A stretch of 64,000 bases of DNA, from the NCBI RefSeq assembly GCF_013348805.1, contig NZ_CP054690.1, forward strand, positions 5,456,001 through 5,520,000. The letters are read 5' to 3'. Shown here in pieces: positions 16,424-24,950 of this stretch. Under the pieces are notes generated by a model, which was not told where the DNA came from, did no database searches, and saw only the letters and a list, made by a program, of their open reading frames with translations. Origin of the DNA: Rhodococcus sp. W8901. GTDB lineage: Bacteria; Actinomycetota; Actinomycetes; Mycobacteriales; Mycobacteriaceae. Every line of letters begins with the position of its first letter. Within the stretch, counting starts at the first letter, position 1. Both the position numbers and the translations under genes were made by a program.

Positions 16424-17533
16424 ATGGTCAACACAGCTCGCGCCGCCATTGTCGACAGCATCGGTGCACCCTTCACGATCGGCGAGGTCACCCTCGACGC
16501 GCCCCGGGCCGACGAGGTCCTGGTCCGGATCGTCGCCGCCGGGGTCTGCGGCACCGACCTGGGTGTCCAGGCCGGGCACATCCCCTTCCCGCTCCCCGGG
16601 GTGCTGGGACACGAGGGCGCCGGGATCGTCGAAGAGGTGGGCAGCGCGGTCACCAGCGTCAAGCCGGGCGACAAGGTGCTGCTGTCGTTCACCAGCTGCG
16701 GCGAATGCCGCAACTGCCGCACGGCACACCCCGCGTACTGCCAGGAGTTCCTGCCGCGCAACCTCGTCGGCGGACGGCGCGCCGACGGCAGCACCACGGT
16801 CCGGCGCGGCGACGAGGAGATCAACGGGCACTTCTTCGCCCAATCCTCTTTCTCCACATACGCGTTGGCCGACGAACGCGGCGTCACCAAGGTCTCCGAT
16901 TCGGCGGACCTGGGCCTGCTGGCGCCGCTGGGTTGCGGAATCCAGACCGGCGCCGGGGCCGTACTCAACATCCTCACACCCGAACCCGGCTCCACTCTGG
17001 CCGTTTTCGGAGTGGGTGCGGTGGGAATGGCTGCCGTCATGGCGGCAGCCCTCACCGGCGCCGAGCGAATCGTCGCCGTCGACATCGTGCCGTCACGACT
17101 CGAGCTGGCCCGGGAACTGGGCGCGACGGACGTGATCAACTCGAAGGAGGCGGATCCGGCCGCCGAACTCGACCGGATCAGCGGGGGACTGGGCATCGAC
17201 TACGCGATCGACGCCACCGGCAACGTGCGGGTGCTCGAGACCGCGATCAACTGCCTCGCGCCGCTGGGCACGGTGGCGGCCATCGGCGCCCCGGCGGCCG
17301 GCGCGACGGTCCCCGTCGACGTCAACTACCTGCTGAACGGTCGACGTTTCATCGGTGTCACCGAGGGTGATTCGGTGCCGCAGGTGTTTCTCCCCGCCCT
17401 GGTGAAGCTGATCGAGCAGGGACGCTTCCCGCTGGACAAGCTCGTCGAGTACTACCGGTTCGAGGACATCAACGACGCCGCGCAGGGCATCAGGGACGGA
17501 AGCGTGTTGAAGCCCGTGCTGCTGTTCGACTGA
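16424..17533 (+). CDS. Zinc-dependent alcohol dehydrogenase (aryl/benzyl alcohol type)
   Basis: 369-residue medium-chain dehydrogenase. Catalytic zinc ligands are in AAGVCGTDLG (Cys), GVLGHEGAG (His-Glu), and the later GCG of APLGCGIQTGAG. Structural zinc Cys residues lie in CGECRNCRTAHPAYC (four Cys), and the NAD-binding motif is FGVGAVGMAAV. The pattern LGCGIQTGAG is typical of aryl-alcohol dehydrogenases such as XylB-like enzymes. It oxidises an alcohol to the aldehyde used by the preceding dehydrogenase. It is the last gene of the SDR-led operon. Confidence 0.92.
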   Translation: MVNTARAAIVDSIGAPFTIGEVTLDAPRADEVLVRIVAAGVCGTDLGVQAGHIPFPLPGVLGHEGAGIVEEVGSAVTSVKPGDKVLLSFTSCGECRNCRTAHPAYCQEFLPRNLVGGRRADGSTTVRRGDEEINGHFFAQSSFSTYALADERGVTKVSDSADLGLLAPLGCGIQTGAGAVLNILTPEPGSTLAVFGVGAVGMAAVMAAALTGAERIVAVDIVPSRLELARELGATDVINSKEADPAAELDRISGGLGIDYAIDATGNVRVLETAINCLAPLGTVAAIGAPAAGATVPVDVNYLLNGRRFIGVTEGDSVPQVFLPALVKLIEQGRFPLDKLVEYYRFEDINDAAQGIRDGSVLKPVLLFD

Positions 17534-17635
17534 GCGTCCGGCGGGCGTGTCTGCCCGGAAAGATGATCCCTCCTCGAGAGGATCGTCCGGGGGCGGTCGG
17601 CAGCGGGTCGAGGCCGGGAACTCGGAGGGTGGAAC

Positions 17636-18292
17636 ATGCGGCGGATCGTCGGGCGCCTCGTCGGCTGGTCGGCGGTACTGGTCGCGATGGCCGGTGTGCT
17701 CGTGCTGGGGTCCGCGGGGTGGGTGGCGGTCGCCGCGTCCGGGCACATGTACGACGTCCGCGACGCGCCGGACGCGCCCGTCGTGATCGTCCTCGGCTCG
17801 CAGGTCCGGGACGGGAAACCGATGAAGTTCCTGGCCGGACGGCTCGACGCCGCCGTCCGACTGATGGAGGACGGCAGGGCCCGCGCCGTCCTTGTGTCCG
17901 GTGACGCGAACGGCCGCTCCGGCAACGAGATCGCGGCCATGACCGAGTACCTCGTGGACGCCGGTGTCGATCCCGCGCGGATCGTGGGCGACGGCTACGG
18001 CCTCGACACGTACGACACCTGCGCGCGGGCGGTGCGGACGTACGGGGTGACGAAGGCACTCATCGTCAGCCAGGGCCTACACGTGTCCCGCGCGGTGGCG
18101 CTGTGCCGCGACGCCGGCATCGACACCGACGGCGTAGAGGCCGAGTGCGAGTGCAACCGGCTCGCCGTCGTGCGGAACTACGCGCGGGAGTGGCTGGCGC
18201 GACCCAAGGCGGTGCTCGATCTGCTGTCGGGGCGGGACCCGGCGGTGGTGTCGCCGCCGGACGGTTCGCTCGCCACCGCAGTGGATCGGTGA
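17636..18292 (+). CDS. SanA/YdcF-like DUF218 membrane-anchored protein
   Basis: 218 residues with one N-terminal membrane helix (about 7-33) and an outward DUF218 domain: PVVIVLGSQVRDGKPMKFLA, VLVSGDANG, and ALIVSQGLHVSRAVALC. In E. coli, SanA and ElyC of this family affect envelope integrity and vancomycin exclusion; the molecular activity is unsettled. The start ATG follows GGTGGAAC, with weak SD complementarity. It is monocistronic between the dehydrogenase operon and trpB. Confidence 0.87.
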   Translation: MRRIVGRLVGWSAVLVAMAGVLVLGSAGWVAVAASGHMYDVRDAPDAPVVIVLGSQVRDGKPMKFLAGRLDAAVRLMEDGRARAVLVSGDANGRSGNEIAAMTEYLVDAGVDPARIVGDGYGLDTYDTCARAVRTYGVTKALIVSQGLHVSRAVALCRDAGIDTDGVEAECECNRLAVVRNYAREWLARPKAVLDLLSGRDPAVVSPPDGSLATAVDR

Positions 18293-18353
18293 CCGCTCGG
18301 CACCGTCCGCGGTGTCCGGTGCGGCGGGACCCGATCTCACCCCGTGCTAAATT

Positions 18354-18371
18354 GTTCTAGAACACTAGAAC
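18354..18371. promoter_or_regulatory. Perfect palindrome upstream of trpB, candidate GntR operator
   Basis: GTTCTAG (18354-18360), spacer AACA, CTAGAAC (18365-18371). It sits 18 bases before the GTG and 42 bases before the ATG considered as trpB starts, so it overlaps the promoter/leader. The operon's third gene is a GntR/HutC repressor, a family that binds short palindromes of this size and usually controls its own operon. Confidence 0.6.
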
Positions 18372-18412
18372 GATTATGGAAATCGGAGGTGGGTGCGACG
18401 GCTACGACACTG

Positions 18413-19582
18413 ATGGGGGACCCCGGACCGTCCGGAAGGTTCGGCCGCTTCGGTGGGCGCTACGTCCCCGAGGCGCTCGTGCCTGCGTGTCGAGCAGTCG
18501 AAGCAGGCTTCCGTGACGCGTGGGCCGACCCGGAGTTCCGGGCGGAGCTCGGTTCACTGCTGGCCGAGTACTGCGGGCGACCGACACCGGTCATGCGGGC
18601 GCGACGACTGTCCGAGGAACTCGGCGTCCGCGTCCTGCTCAAGCGCGAGGATCTCAACCACACCGGCAGCCACAAGCTGAACAATGCGCTGGGTCAGGCA
18701 CTCCTCGCTCGACGGATGGGCAGGCGTGAACTCGTGGCGGAGACCGGCGCCGGTCAGCACGGTGTCGCGACTGCCACGGCCGCAGCACTGTTCGGCATGA
18801 AGTGCACCGTATACATGGGCGAGGTCGACATGGCCCGGCAAGAGCTGAACGTCTACCGGATGGAAACGCTCGGTGCGCAGGTGATTCCGGTCCGATCCGG
18901 CGCCAGGACATTGAAAGACGCCACCAGCGAGGCCTTTCGGTACTGGGTGACCCGGGCGGACGAGAGCCACTACTGCCTCGGCTCGGTGCTGGGGCCGCAC
19001 CCCTACCCGTGGATCGTCCGCGAGTTCCAGTCCGTGATCGGGATCGAGGCCGCGGCGCAGTGCGCGCAGTTGCTCGGCGGCGGCACCCCCGACGTCGTCG
19101 TGGCCTGCGTCGGCGGTGGATCGAACGCGGCAGGCACCTTCGCCGGGTTCGCGTCGTCGGACGCGCGGCTGGTCGGCGTCGAGGGTGCGGGCGGTGCCGG
19201 TGCCACCGACGGCACCCTGGGCGTGCTGCACGGCTCGATGTCGCTGTATCTGCAGGACGATGCCGGCCAGGTACTCGAGGCGCATTCCGTCGCCGCCGGT
19301 CTCGACTATCCGGGGCTGGGACCCGAACACGCCCACCTCGCCGAACTCGGTCGCGCGGACTACGTGACCGTCACCGACGATCAGGTCCTCGCCGCCGCCG
19401 GGCAGCTCGCGCGGCTCGAAGGCATCTTCCCCGCACTGGAATCCGCGCATGCGCTCGCCTGGGTGGCGGAGGCCGCCCGCGACCGACAGTTCGCCCCGGA
19501 CACCACTGTGCTGGTCACCGTGTCCGGCCGCGGCGACAAGGATGCCGAACAAGTCAGGAGACTCGACCGTGAGCGTGCTTGA
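18413..19582 (+). CDS. trpB: Tryptophan synthase beta chain
   Basis: 389-residue PLP enzyme joining indole and serine to make tryptophan. It has the N-terminal FGRFGGRYVPEALVPA, the PLP lysine in HTGSHKLNN, the catalytic Glu in AETGAGQHGVATATAAA, the phosphate-binding loop CVGGGSNAAG, and the late LARLEGIFPALESAHALAW. This is TrpB1 type, able to pair with TrpA. ATG 18413 is used; GTG 18389 (in frame, adjacent to GGAG) is an alternative. It overlaps trpA by 14 bases. No trpE, trpD or trpC gene is nearby, so this is not the standard biosynthetic operon. Confidence 0.92.
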   Translation: MGDPGPSGRFGRFGGRYVPEALVPACRAVEAGFRDAWADPEFRAELGSLLAEYCGRPTPVMRARRLSEELGVRVLLKREDLNHTGSHKLNNALGQALLARRMGRRELVAETGAGQHGVATATAAALFGMKCTVYMGEVDMARQELNVYRMETLGAQVIPVRSGARTLKDATSEAFRYWVTRADESHYCLGSVLGPHPYPWIVREFQSVIGIEAAAQCAQLLGGGTPDVVVACVGGGSNAAGTFAGFASSDARLVGVEGAGGAGATDGTLGVLHGSMSLYLQDDAGQVLEAHSVAAGLDYPGLGPEHAHLAELGRADYVTVTDDQVLAAAGQLARLEGIFPALESAHALAWVAEAARDRQFAPDTTVLVTVSGRGDKDAEQVRRLDRERA

Positions 19583-20348
19583 GACGACCCTCCGCCAGGT
19601 CCGCGACAACGGCTCGAAGTGCCTGATCGGCTATGTCATGGGCGGAATCCGAACGGACTGGGCCGATCTCGTGCGGGCCATGATCGACGGGGGCGCCGAC
19701 GCCGTCGAGATCGGACTGCCGTTCTCGGACCCGATGCTGGACGGTTCGGTGATCCAGCGTGCATCCGTCACCGCGTTGGAGCAGGGCGCCCGGGTGGAGG
19801 GCATCCTCGACGACCTTCCCGACGTGACCGCGCCGCTGATCACGATGACCTACAGCAACCACCTCGTGTCCCGCGGGCTCGGGCAGTACCTGGACACGAT
19901 TGCGGCGGCCGGAATCAGTGGATCCATCGTCGCCGATCTGCCGTTCGAGGAATCGGCGGACTATCTCGCTGCGGCCGAGGCGGCGGGTGTGTCCCCGGTG
20001 CTGATGTCGGCTCCGTCCACGCCGATGGAGACGGCACGGCGAATCGTCGGAGCCAGTGGTGGATTCGTCTATGCAATGGGCGCCATGGCGCCGACAGGGA
20101 CGTATCGGACCGCCGGCGAGGACGGATGGGCGTTCGCGCAGCGCCTCCGCTCGACCGACGGCCTGCCGGTCGTGATCGGGTTCGGCATCGACACGCCCGA
20201 ACGAGCCGCCCGTGCGGCTCGGCAGTCCGACGGAGTCGTGGTCGCGTCGGCACTGATGGACCCGGTGCTCGCGGGCGCCGGCGCGGCGTCGATCATGGGA
20301 ACCGTCCAAGCCTTCCGCCAACGACTCGACGAGGCAGCAATTCCGTGA
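19569..20348 (+). CDS. trpA: Tryptophan synthase alpha chain
   Basis: 259-residue TIM-barrel lyase that releases indole from indole-3-glycerol phosphate. Both catalytic acids are present in AVEIGLPFSDPMLDG (Glu49 and Asp60 equivalents), and the phosphate-binding end is GFGIDTPERA. Two departures from the consensus: MTYSNHL where most TrpA have YYNP/YSNP, and APTGTYR in loop 6. The GTG start at 19569 follows AGGAG and lies inside the trpB end, giving tight coupling. Its stop overlaps the gntR start (GTGA). Confidence 0.9.
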   Translation: MSVLETTLRQVRDNGSKCLIGYVMGGIRTDWADLVRAMIDGGADAVEIGLPFSDPMLDGSVIQRASVTALEQGARVEGILDDLPDVTAPLITMTYSNHLVSRGLGQYLDTIAAAGISGSIVADLPFEESADYLAAAEAAGVSPVLMSAPSTPMETARRIVGASGGFVYAMGAMAPTGTYRTAGEDGWAFAQRLRSTDGLPVVIGFGIDTPERAARAARQSDGVVVASALMDPVLAGAGAASIMGTVQAFRQRLDEAAIP

Positions 20349-21112
20349 CCAGGCACTCTCGACTGCCCAAGTATCTGGCTATCTACGACGACCTGCGGGC
20401 CAGGATCGACACCGGGGAATGGCAGGCGGACGACGCACTGCCCCCGCAACGCGAGCTCGCGGCCTCCTACGGCGTGACGATCATGACCCTCCGCCAGGCG
20501 TTGCAACTGTTGGAGAACGACGGGCTGATCGAATCGCGTCCCGGGGCGGGCACTTTCCCGGCGAGCAAGCGGTACACCTACAACCTGCTCCACCTGTCGG
20601 GATTCGCAGACGATCTCCGGGCGCAGGGCGCCAAGGTCGAGACGCACATCCTCGGGTCGTCGCGGGAGACTCCACCGTCCGATGTCGCGCGGGCCCTGCA
20701 GCTCGGGCCGACCGAGCAGGTGCTCGTCGTCACGCGTCACCGCGTGATCGACACGCACCCTTCCGTGCTCCAGCATTCCTACATCCCCTGGAGCACGGGC
20801 ATCTCCCCGGACGAACTGGTCGACGCGTCGCTCTATCAGGTTCTCGCACAACACGGTTACCCGGTCGCGTCGGCCAACGAGTCGATCACCGTCACCACGC
20901 TCGGTGCCGCCGAAGCCGAACTGCTGGCCCGCCCGGAACACAGCCCGGCCATGCTCAGTCACCGAACGAACGTCACCGAGGACGGCACCCCCGTCCTGCA
21001 CGACACCGCGTTGATCCCGTCCGACATCGCCGAACTCCACATCGACCGCGGTCCCCAACAGATCCGAGTGACGTACCGGATCAACGATCGGGGCGGCCGC
21101 ACCGCTCGGTGA
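20345..21112 (+). CDS. GntR-family regulator, HutC subfamily (UTRA domain)
   Basis: 255 residues. The N-terminal winged helix (LPKYLAIYDDLRARIDTGEW, LPPQRELAASYGVTIMTLRQ, ending SRPGAGTF) is followed by a UTRA effector domain (about 90-250) with LGPTEQVLVVTRHRVI and HSYIPWSTG. GTG start overlaps the trpA stop. Its place as the third gene of trpB-trpA-gntR and the palindrome upstream of trpB suggest an autoregulatory repressor relieved by a small ligand, perhaps an indole or amino-acid compound. This is unlike known trp control in actinobacteria. Confidence 0.92.
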   Translation: MTRHSRLPKYLAIYDDLRARIDTGEWQADDALPPQRELAASYGVTIMTLRQALQLLENDGLIESRPGAGTFPASKRYTYNLLHLSGFADDLRAQGAKVETHILGSSRETPPSDVARALQLGPTEQVLVVTRHRVIDTHPSVLQHSYIPWSTGISPDELVDASLYQVLAQHGYPVASANESITVTTLGAAEAELLARPEHSPAMLSHRTNVTEDGTPVLHDTALIPSDIAELHIDRGPQQIRVTYRINDRGGRTAR

Positions 21113-21121
21113 GCGGTGCGG
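21097..21121. terminator. Bidirectional terminator between gntR and the cutinase-like gene
   Basis: Perfect 11-base arms (21097-21107 and 21111-21121) with a GGT loop. It overlaps the last codons of gntR and ends nine bases before the stop of the convergent cutinase-like gene. Confidence 0.75.
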
Positions 21122-21129
21122 CTCGCGCC

Positions 21130-22818
21130 CTACCCGGCGGGCCGGGGTGCCGGGGTGGTGGTGGTGGTCGGCGTCGGCTTGGTCGTGGTGGCGACCGTCG
21201 AGGACGTGGATGCGGCAGCGTCCGGGGAAGCGGCCGGCGACGGCGTCGGCGTCGTGGCGACCTCGGTCGACGAAGCCACGGCCGGCGACGTGGCGGGGAC
21301 CGTCGTCTCCGTGGCGCTCTGCGCCGCGGACTCGGAGGGAACCGCGGACTCCGACGGGGAAGCGGTCGGAGTCTGCGGCACCGCTGAACCCGTCGGCTCG
21401 GCCGACGATTCTGTGGTGGTGGCCGCCAGCTCGGTGAGGGCGTCGGCCAGTTCGGTCGCGGTCGGCTTCGCCGCCGGGTCGACCGGCTTTCCGTTCTGCG
21501 CCTGCTTGGCCAGGTACGTCAGCCACGCGGCGGCGTACTCGGCGGACGTCAACGGCTTGCCGTTCGCGCCGTCGGCGTCGCGCCAGTAGTCGAAGTGGTG
21601 GCCGATGTCCGGGGCCAGGGTCATCTGGTACGGATCACTCAGGATCACCGGGATGGTGTTCTGGTTCGTCACGATCAGCCCGACGATCTCCTTGAACACC
21701 TTCTGCGGCAGGTACGCCAGCGGCGACATCTCGTCGGTGGAGATCGAGCTGACGTCCTTCGGGGTCTGCGTCGTCGACTCGCCCGGCACGTAGTCGGGGT
21801 CCGACACCTTCAGCAGGACGTCCAGGAAGGTCTCGTCGCTCCGCATCCAGTTCGGCTGCGACTGGATGTTCAGGAAGGCGTCGTATCCGATGCGGCCCAG
21901 AACGACTGCGATGTCCTGACCGGTGGCCGGCGTGAGGCCCTCGCCTTCGAGCCGATCGACGTTGATCTGCCTGCCCACGTTGACCACGAGCTGCAACAGC
22001 GAGATGTTCTGGGGTGCAGCGCAAGTAAAGTCGCCGTCGGAGCAGAAGGACGCGACCTTGCCGCCCAGCGCACCGAAGTCGTCGTCGCCGGTGTTCGGGA
22101 GGACACCCTGACCCGGCACCGGGGTCTTGCCGTTCTGGTACTTCGTGTCGAAGCCGTCCGGGTTGCCGAACGGGTTCTTCGCACCGGGGAACGGGCCCTG
22201 CCCCGCCCCGCGGCCCGCATCGGCGAAGATGACGACGCCGACGACGTTGGACGGGTCGACGATCCCGTAGCCCTGGTCGGCGTCGGGTTCCTGGTGACCG
22301 ATGTTCATCGCGACCCGGCGAGCGACGTCGGCGCCCTCGCTGTATCCGACGATCGAGAACTTGGTGTCGGGGCACGACACGCGGATGGCCCGCATCACCG
22401 ATTCGGTGTTCGCCACACCGGCGGCGACGGCGTCGTCGTAGCTGGCCATGTTCGCGGGATAGGCGATGTACAGCGCGGCGTACGCGTCGCGATCCACGAC
22501 GCCGTTCGGCGCGTTGATGACCTGGTCGATCCGTCCACTGCTGTAGTCGTCCGACAGGGCCGCGGGGAGCTCGTTTCCGTCGGGATCGACCAGCATCTTC
22601 GTGGTGCCCGCCACCGGGGTGTCGCTGCGGCCGGCGATCGAGACGGTCACCATGTCGCGGCACTCCGTCGTCGACGCCGTGAGCTGGGTGTCCACCGTGC
22701 TCGGTGGCGGGGACGACAACGCCCACGTGAGCGCGACGACGACCGCCACACCCAGCGCCGCCGGCGTCGTCACCCGCGCAGCCATTCGATGTCGCGCAAA
22801 GAATCCGCGAATTGTCAT
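21130..22818 (-). CDS. Secreted cutinase-family hydrolase with Ser/Thr/Pro-rich tail
   Basis: 562 residues. An N-terminal export signal (hydrophobic stretch about 17-36) leads into a cutinase-like alpha/beta hydrolase domain with the nucleophile elbow GYSEGA (about residue 157) and disulphide-type cysteines (TECRDM, RVSCPDT, ASFCSDGDFTCAAP). The catalytic His is probably in DIGHHFDYW. The last ~110 residues are an almost pure Ser/Thr/Pro/Ala/Glu linker ending in a Thr run, as in cell-wall-spanning or glycosylated proteins. Mycobacterial relatives hydrolyse lipid or trehalose-mycolate esters; the substrate here is unknown. It is divergent from the mannosyltransferase. Confidence 0.85.
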   Translation of the reverse strand: MTIRGFFARHRMAARVTTPAALGVAVVVALTWALSSPPPSTVDTQLTASTTECRDMVTVSIAGRSDTPVAGTTKMLVDPDGNELPAALSDDYSSGRIDQVINAPNGVVDRDAYAALYIAYPANMASYDDAVAAGVANTESVMRAIRVSCPDTKFSIVGYSEGADVARRVAMNIGHQEPDADQGYGIVDPSNVVGVVIFADAGRGAGQGPFPGAKNPFGNPDGFDTKYQNGKTPVPGQGVLPNTGDDDFGALGGKVASFCSDGDFTCAAPQNISLLQLVVNVGRQINVDRLEGEGLTPATGQDIAVVLGRIGYDAFLNIQSQPNWMRSDETFLDVLLKVSDPDYVPGESTTQTPKDVSSISTDEMSPLAYLPQKVFKEIVGLIVTNQNTIPVILSDPYQMTLAPDIGHHFDYWRDADGANGKPLTSAEYAAAWLTYLAKQAQNGKPVDPAAKPTATELADALTELAATTTESSAEPTGSAVPQTPTASPSESAVPSESAAQSATETTVPATSPAVASSTEVATTPTPSPAASPDAAASTSSTVATTTKPTPTTTTTPAPRPAG

Positions 22819-23052
22819 GTCAACTCCCCTATCCCGACCTCACCAAGACACATGCAGGTCGACCCCCCCGAACCGCACGTCACGTCATGACAGACGTCGG
22901 TCTCCGGGGCGGAGACGTTACAGCGCGGACCGGCCGCCACCCGACCGCCCGGTCACCAGGATCGGATTTACCGCGGTTCGGTCGGTTGGCTACCTTTGTC
23001 TCGATCGCCTCGGCAGCGAGGCCGAGGCGGCGTCCGGGGGAGGGACACAGCC

Positions 23053-24354
23053 ATGCACGGCGCAACCAGGAATCCGAGTGCTCGTCGACCGTTCCCGCGA
23101 GGGGGCCCGACGACGGCTGCCCTCGCCTTCCTCGCGCTGGCGGCCGCGGTGCTCTTGTTCAGCCTGGTCGACCCGAGGGAGCCCATGATCGGCATCCTGG
23201 CCGGCGGCGCCGACCTGGATGTCTACCGCGACGGTGCGCGGCACGTCATGGAGGGTCTGCCGCTCTACACCGAACCGGTGATCCACGGCCTGCTCTACAC
23301 CTACACGCCGTTCTCGACGCTGATGTTCATCCCGTTCGGGTTCCTTCCGGGCGGCATTGACAAGTACATCTGGATGGGCGCCAACGTGCTCCTGCTGGTG
23401 GCGATCGTCGCGTTGTGCTGGCGGATGCTGGGATACCTCGTCACCCGCCGCGTCATCGCCGTCTCGGCACTGCTGGCGGTGGCCTGCGCGTTCCTCGAAC
23501 CGGTCCGCACGACCCTGTTCTACGGCCAGATCAACCTGGTCCTGATGGCACTGGTGCTGTGGGACGTCTCGCGCGGCGAGAACAGCAAGCTCAAGGGCGT
23601 CGGTGTCGGTATCGCCGCCGGGATCAAGCTGACGCCGGCGTACTTCGTCCTCTACTACCTGGTGCTGCGCCGGTGGCGGGCCGCAGCGGTCGCGGCGGCC
23701 ACCTTCGTCGTGACCTTCGTCGGAAGCTGGGTCGTGCTCCCGAAGGACTCGTGGCAGTACTGGACCGAGACGTTCTTCGATTCCACGCGCATCGCGGACG
23801 ACTCGCATCCCGCCAACCAGTCGTTGCGCGGCGCGATCACGCGCCTGGCCGGGGGACCGGTGCCCACGTGGGTGTGGCTGCTGTGCGCCGCGGCCGTCGT
23901 CGCCGTCAGCATGTGGGTGGTGGTCCGACTCCACCGCGGCGGCGAGCGTCTCCTCGCGGTCACCGTCGCCGGACTGACCGCGGCGGTGGTCTCCCCGTTC
24001 ACCTGGAGCCACCACTGGGTGTGGTTCGTGCCGCTGATGGTCTACCTCGTGCACCGGGCCCTGACGAACGCGTGGTGGTGGGCGAGCGTGATCGCGCTGT
24101 TCGGTATCGCCGGATCGTGGGCCTACCGCTTCCCCGACGACACCGTGGTCGTCGGGCTGTACCTGTTCCCGCCCAACTGGATCGCCTGGGACATCGTCGT
24201 GAACCTGTACGTGCTGATCTACGCGGCCGTCCTGATCGGCGCGGCGGTCGTCGCGTTCCGCGGCAGTGCCCCGACCCCGCCGGATCGCACGCTTGCCGAG
24301 ACGCCGACGCCGGACATCACGACGAACTCGCCTGATCCCGAGCCGGTTTCGTAG
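23053..24354 (+). CDS. GT87-family polyprenol-phosphomannose mannosyltransferase
   Basis: 433-residue GT-C-fold integral membrane enzyme with about ten predicted helices. The first periplasmic loop carries the acidic motif GGADLDVYRDGA, followed by LPLYTEPV and TYTPFSTLMFIPF. Later come FYGQINLVLMALVLWD, GIKLTPAYFVLYYLV and SPFTWSHHWVWF. This matches the DUF2029/GT87 alpha-1,2-mannosyltransferases acting on phosphatidylinositol mannosides, lipomannan or arabinomannan in mycolate bacteria. I start at ATG 23053; the extension to 22996 is Arg-rich and unlike the family. The exact acceptor is not determinable. Confidence 0.88.
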   Translation: MHGATRNPSARRPFPRGGPTTAALAFLALAAAVLLFSLVDPREPMIGILAGGADLDVYRDGARHVMEGLPLYTEPVIHGLLYTYTPFSTLMFIPFGFLPGGIDKYIWMGANVLLLVAIVALCWRMLGYLVTRRVIAVSALLAVACAFLEPVRTTLFYGQINLVLMALVLWDVSRGENSKLKGVGVGIAAGIKLTPAYFVLYYLVLRRWRAAAVAAATFVVTFVGSWVVLPKDSWQYWTETFFDSTRIADDSHPANQSLRGAITRLAGGPVPTWVWLLCAAAVVAVSMWVVVRLHRGGERLLAVTVAGLTAAVVSPFTWSHHWVWFVPLMVYLVHRALTNAWWWASVIALFGIAGSWAYRFPDDTVVVGLYLFPPNWIAWDIVVNLYVLIYAAVLIGAAVVAFRGSAPTPPDRTLAETPTPDITTNSPDPEPVS

Positions 24355-24369
24355 CAGCGAGCCCAGCGC

Positions 24370-24870
24370 TCAGCCGTCGAGGGTGATCACCTTCCCGAGC
24401 TTCGTGAGATCGGCGGGCTCACCGCTCGTGCCGCTGTCCATACCTTCGCCGGTCTGCGCATCGACGATCAGCATCAACACCCCAGTCACCGTCGGGGGCA
24501 GATCGACACCGCTCGGACGGTGCTGCCAGGCTGTCGAGAACGTGCCGTGGGCCTGGATCATGTAAGCGGCTGTATCGTCGAAGCCTTCGGCACCGACGAG
24601 TCCGTTGGCCGCGGATCTGGTCGTCAGGACGGCCTCGATTCGCGTCGGATCGTTCTCGCCGAGTCGTGAGGCGGCACCGGTGGCGATCGCGCGCAGTTGA
24701 TCGTCACTGATCGTCGTCCGCGCCTGTGCGGTCGACGGCGGAGCCAGGGACGTGGACAAAGTTGCGACAGCCGACGAGTCGGCGCTGCAGCCTGCCAGCA
24801 CCAGGGCCGACACGGCAGCCGTTGCGATCGACAGTGTGCGTCTGAGGCGGTGCCTTCGATCGGTACGCAT
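24370..24870 (-). CDS. Putative lipoprotein
   Basis: 166 residues. A basic N-terminus (MRTDRRHRLRR) and hydrophobic stretch end in the lipobox LVLAGC (Cys about residue 25), so it should be lipid-anchored outside the membrane. The mature part has an alpha/beta pattern with no family I recognise. ATG 24870 is chosen over 24954 because the signal peptide begins there. It is convergent with the mannosyltransferase and downstream of the ECF42 sigma gene in the same direction. Confidence 0.75.
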   Translation of the reverse strand: MRTDRRHRLRRTLSIATAAVSALVLAGCSADSSAVATLSTSLAPPSTAQARTTISDDQLRAIATGAASRLGENDPTRIEAVLTTRSAANGLVGAEGFDDTAAYMIQAHGTFSTAWQHRPSGVDLPPTVTGVLMLIVDAQTGEGMDSGTSGEPADLTKLGKVITLDG

Positions 24871-24950
24871 GGGGACGAGCGTATCGGCACTGCAAGGGAG
24901 TCTGGACAAATTGAGAAGAAGGCATTCTCGATGACTGACCGCTGATCCGC

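Noticed and set aside
18413-20348. Classical trp biosynthetic operon
   Set aside because: No trpE, trpD, trpC or trpF gene nearby and a gntR gene follows, so it is described as a separate trpBA operon.
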